Source of the DNA: Pyxicephalus adspersus
Lineage: Eukaryota > Chordata > Amphibia > Anura > Pyxicephalidae
Direction: 5' to 3'
Length of the DNA stretch: 64,000 nt
Assembly (NCBI RefSeq): GCF_032062135.1
Contig: NC_092859.1
Coordinates: forward strand, 113,693,093-113,757,092
Below, piece by piece: positions 62,009 to 64,000 of the stretch (position 1 is the stretch's first letter; every line of letters starts with the position of its first letter). The notes under the pieces are model-generated. The model was not told the origin of the DNA and did no database searches. It was given only the letters and a program-made list of their open reading frames with translations. Both the position numbers and the translations under genes were made by a program.

Positions 62009-62184
62009 CCAAATTACTATTAATATTATTATTAATAATAATAATAAACAGGATTTATATAGTGCCAACATATTACACGGTGCTGTACATTAAATAGGGG
62101 TTGCCAATGACAGACAGACACAGACAGTGACACAGGAGGAAGAGCGGACCCTGACCAGAAGGGCTTACAATCTAGGAGGGAAGT
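62009..62184 (-). repeat. SINE 3' half with TAA tail
   Basis: A (TAA)n tract followed by atttatatagtgccaacata and ggtgctgtacat, then a body ending aatctaggaggg. Same tail family as 61887 and 3148, but the upstream part differs. Confidence 0.6.
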
Positions 62185-62433
62185 AACACACAATAGGAGG
62201 AGATATGGAGTGGCGGGAAGTAGTGAGAGTTTCAAATAACAGAAAAATGTGTAAAGTGTTGGTATTATCTGCACCTCCGGTTTGCAGATTTATGACTTTT
62301 AAGCCTTTCAGGTTGTGGTCAGTTAATAATTGCAGTACAGAGGAGAGATAAAATACATAAAAACAATCTGCAGAATATGTCTGAGTTCTGTATCATTATC
62401 ACTCCTAGAATGCTGACACAAGCTGGGATAAAA

Positions 62434-62449
62434 CCAGCAGGGGGCGCTG
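62434..62449 (+). promoter_or_regulatory. CTCF-binding motif
   Basis: ccagcagggggcgctg fits the vertebrate CTCF core (CCASYAGRGGGCGCTR) at essentially every position. It lies about 115 bases upstream of the polr1h leader-exon donor, at the boundary with the tnpo3 side. Occupancy is inferred, not shown. Confidence 0.6.
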
Positions 62450-62469
62450 TGACCATTGGATTTGAAGAC

Positions 62470-62564
62470 TCTATGGTTTTCTATGGGCGCGCGTGACTCG
62501 TAACAGTCTCGGGAAGGAAAGGAATTGAGCGATATTACAGCTCTGATTGTGGTGATATCGCAGG
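62470..62564 (+). other. polr1h: polr1h non-coding leader exon
   Basis: CpG-containing stretch (atgggcgcgcgtgactcg) ending in a strong donor, cgcagg|gtgagt, at 62564/62565. It pairs with the acceptor ttttcccctag at 62794, giving a 230-base intron. The upstream limit (transcription start) is a guess. Confidence 0.5.
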
Positions 62565-62795
62565 GTGAGTACGGTGTCAGTGATCGCCATATGTGGGGTG
62601 TTATCAGTGTGGTTTGAGCAGTAGTGGGAGCACATAACACTGCTTGTTGTCATGCGCGGTGTGGGATTTCTGTGTCTAGCAATGTCTATATAAAATATAC
62701 AGACATGAGCCGCATGGAGGGCTGGTTCTATGTTGTCACGATATGTGTCTGGTTAGATTCTCCATGCGATGCTGTTTCTATGATTTTCCCCTAGG

Positions 62796-62952
62796 ATGAG
62801 CACACCAAGCACACAAAGCACGACAAGCACGACAAGCACGTGCTTCACCTCCGAGTCTGACTTCTGTTCAGATTGTGGCTCGGTGCTGCCCCCTCCTGGC
62901 GTGTCAGACACAGTCACGTGTCGGTGCTGTTCCCATCGCACACAAGTGACAG
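62796..62952 (+). CDS. polr1h: RNA polymerase I subunit RPA12, first coding exon (partial)
   Basis: Small zinc-ribbon subunit of nucleolar RNA polymerase I, equivalent to TFIIS/RPB9 and needed for RNA cleavage and termination. Only the first 52 codons are here; they end gtgaca g|gtaagg in phase 1, and the remaining exons lie beyond the window. DFCSDCGSVLPPPG then DTVTC matches the N-terminal zinc ribbon of human POLR1H (ZNRD1), with Cys pairs C-S-D-C and C-R-C-C as ligands. The start is the ATG two bases inside the exon. The first 16 residues are an unusual Ser/Thr run made by a 9-base repeat and absent in human. The last residues (SHRTQVT) diverge from human, so the exact exon end is slightly less certain. 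Confidence 0.88.
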
Positions 62953-64000
62953 GTAAGGCCTTACTAATCCTTACACCAAAACACCTCCATGAGTTTTATG
63001 TGCATGTTAGTAAACACTTTATTTTGGTTGGAGAAGACAGTTTAATCCAAACCCCCGCTCAGCCTGCAGCCCCTAATCCCTCCCCAGCGGGAGCCCCTCA
63101 TAGGTACACTTTACACATTTGTTCCTTTTCAGAATTCTTCAGTCCACCAATGATAGTGACCCTGATGTGATGACGCTCCAGTGACCCCACCATAACATCC
63201 TGCATTCACAATATGCCTTGCCACTCCTAAAGAACCAGAACCTGCACATATGACAGCTGGCAGCAGCATGTGGTATTGTACTGCATCTGGCTGCCCCCAT
63301 TCTTCCTCTATGGCAGCCCTCGCCAACTGGTGGCAGCTCTGTGCCCCATATGGACACAACGTGCCCACTCCCCCATCGCAGGCTCAGACCTGCTTGCTAA
63401 ACATCCTGGGGTGACCGTAGAGCAGGCCTGTGGACACAACTAGCCATTCACTACTGCCCCCCTACATTTAGCAAGCGATGGGAGGGTTCTGGCATCATGA
63501 CAACACTCTGGAGGAAGTTTCTTCCATTTTGAGTGACACATGGCTCTCCGAGATCTGAGGTCTGAAATCCATGGATTTAGTGATACGTGCGTTTCAAAAA
63601 GTTGGCACGGTTCTATAGGGATGCTGCTGGTATTAGCTATAAGTACGCTCTCCCCAGCTCTTACCTGGTATGAGGAAGCATTAACTGCACCACAACTGCT
63701 GCCAGTGGGAACAAAGCCTTAGGTTATTTTGGGGTGTACTGCGATAAACAGATCCACATTGTCCTTTTTTTATTATTAATAAAAGCTGCTATGGTGTGCA
63801 TTTTTTTAATACAAAATATTATACAAATCAGTCTAATATTCCTTGACTGTATTCCGCTGTTCCCTTAACTTCATTTCCTGTAACAGGAAAATCTCTAGAA
63901 AAGCTGAGGGAATTCCAAAGACATGGTGTCTGTATTAGAAGATATAAACTGTAAATTGTTAATTTCCAATCATTTTCTGTCCCAGTGATAATGGTCACCG
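62953..64000 (+). other. polr1h: polr1h intron (to window edge)
   Basis: No further polr1h exon is recognised. The interval holds repeat-like sequence (for example cctcgccaactggtggcagc at about 63317) that I cannot assign to a family. Confidence 0.4.

Larger units (their letters stand above)
55211..62433. other. Intergenic between tnpo3 and polr1h
   Basis: No coding exon recognised. It holds TTAA elements, a SINE, a decayed Tc1-like transposon, a fold-back element and SINE tails, each listed. 56500-58030, 58350-59300 and 60250-61400 contain nothing I can name. Confidence 0.5.

Overview
This is vertebrate nuclear DNA, most likely from a frog (anuran). The genes are split into short exons by long AT-rich introns with GT..AG borders. 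The spliced proteins match tetrapod IRF5, TNPO3 and POLR1H along their length. The repeats (tRNA-derived SINEs with a 'gcgctgtacaaa' type 3' tail, TTAA-flanked and hAT-type miniature elements, mariner and Tc1-like relics) are of kinds I associate with amphibian genomes. The species cannot be fixed from sequence alone, and all gene names rest on remembered family sequences, not on a search.

Layout. 1-15.86 kb: no confident coding exon. It holds an assembly gap (1390-2104), a candidate promoter/leader exon near 2.2-2.5 kb, a degenerate minisatellite (4.36-4.9 kb), a broken mariner transposon (8123-9397), SINE copies and a fold-back element. 15.86-24.7 kb (+): complete irf5, 8 coding exons, 504 residues. 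24.7-29.4 kb: probable irf5 3' UTR, then the gap between the two convergent genes, with a minisatellite-like tract. 29.4-54.85 kb (-): complete tnpo3, 22 coding exons, 922 residues, plus an inferred non-coding 3' UTR exon. 54.85-55.2 kb: GC-rich tnpo3 promoter. 55.2-62.4 kb: no gene seen; TTAA elements, a SINE, a decayed Tc1-like element and a fold-back element. 62.4-64 kb (+): a CTCF-like motif, then the 5' end of polr1h (leader exon and first coding exon), which continues past the window.

How the genes relate. irf5 encodes an innate-immunity transcription factor acting downstream of Toll-like receptors. tnpo3 encodes the nuclear import receptor for SR splicing factors. polr1h encodes a zinc-ribbon subunit of RNA polymerase I. 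They do not form one pathway. The tail-to-tail irf5/tnpo3 pair is the same as on human chromosome 7q32. The polr1h neighbour is unlike human, where POLR1H (ZNRD1) lies in the MHC region.

I found no new multi-gene system. The most informative observations are: the tnpo3 3' UTR intron placed too close to the stop to trigger decay; a frame-neutral tnpo3 exon with a weak donor; a 34-base irf5 exon carrying the likely nuclear export signal; a 9-base coding repeat at the polr1h N terminus; a near-perfect CTCF motif at the tnpo3/polr1h boundary; and related miniature transposons, including an opposed pair inside tnpo3 intron 1.
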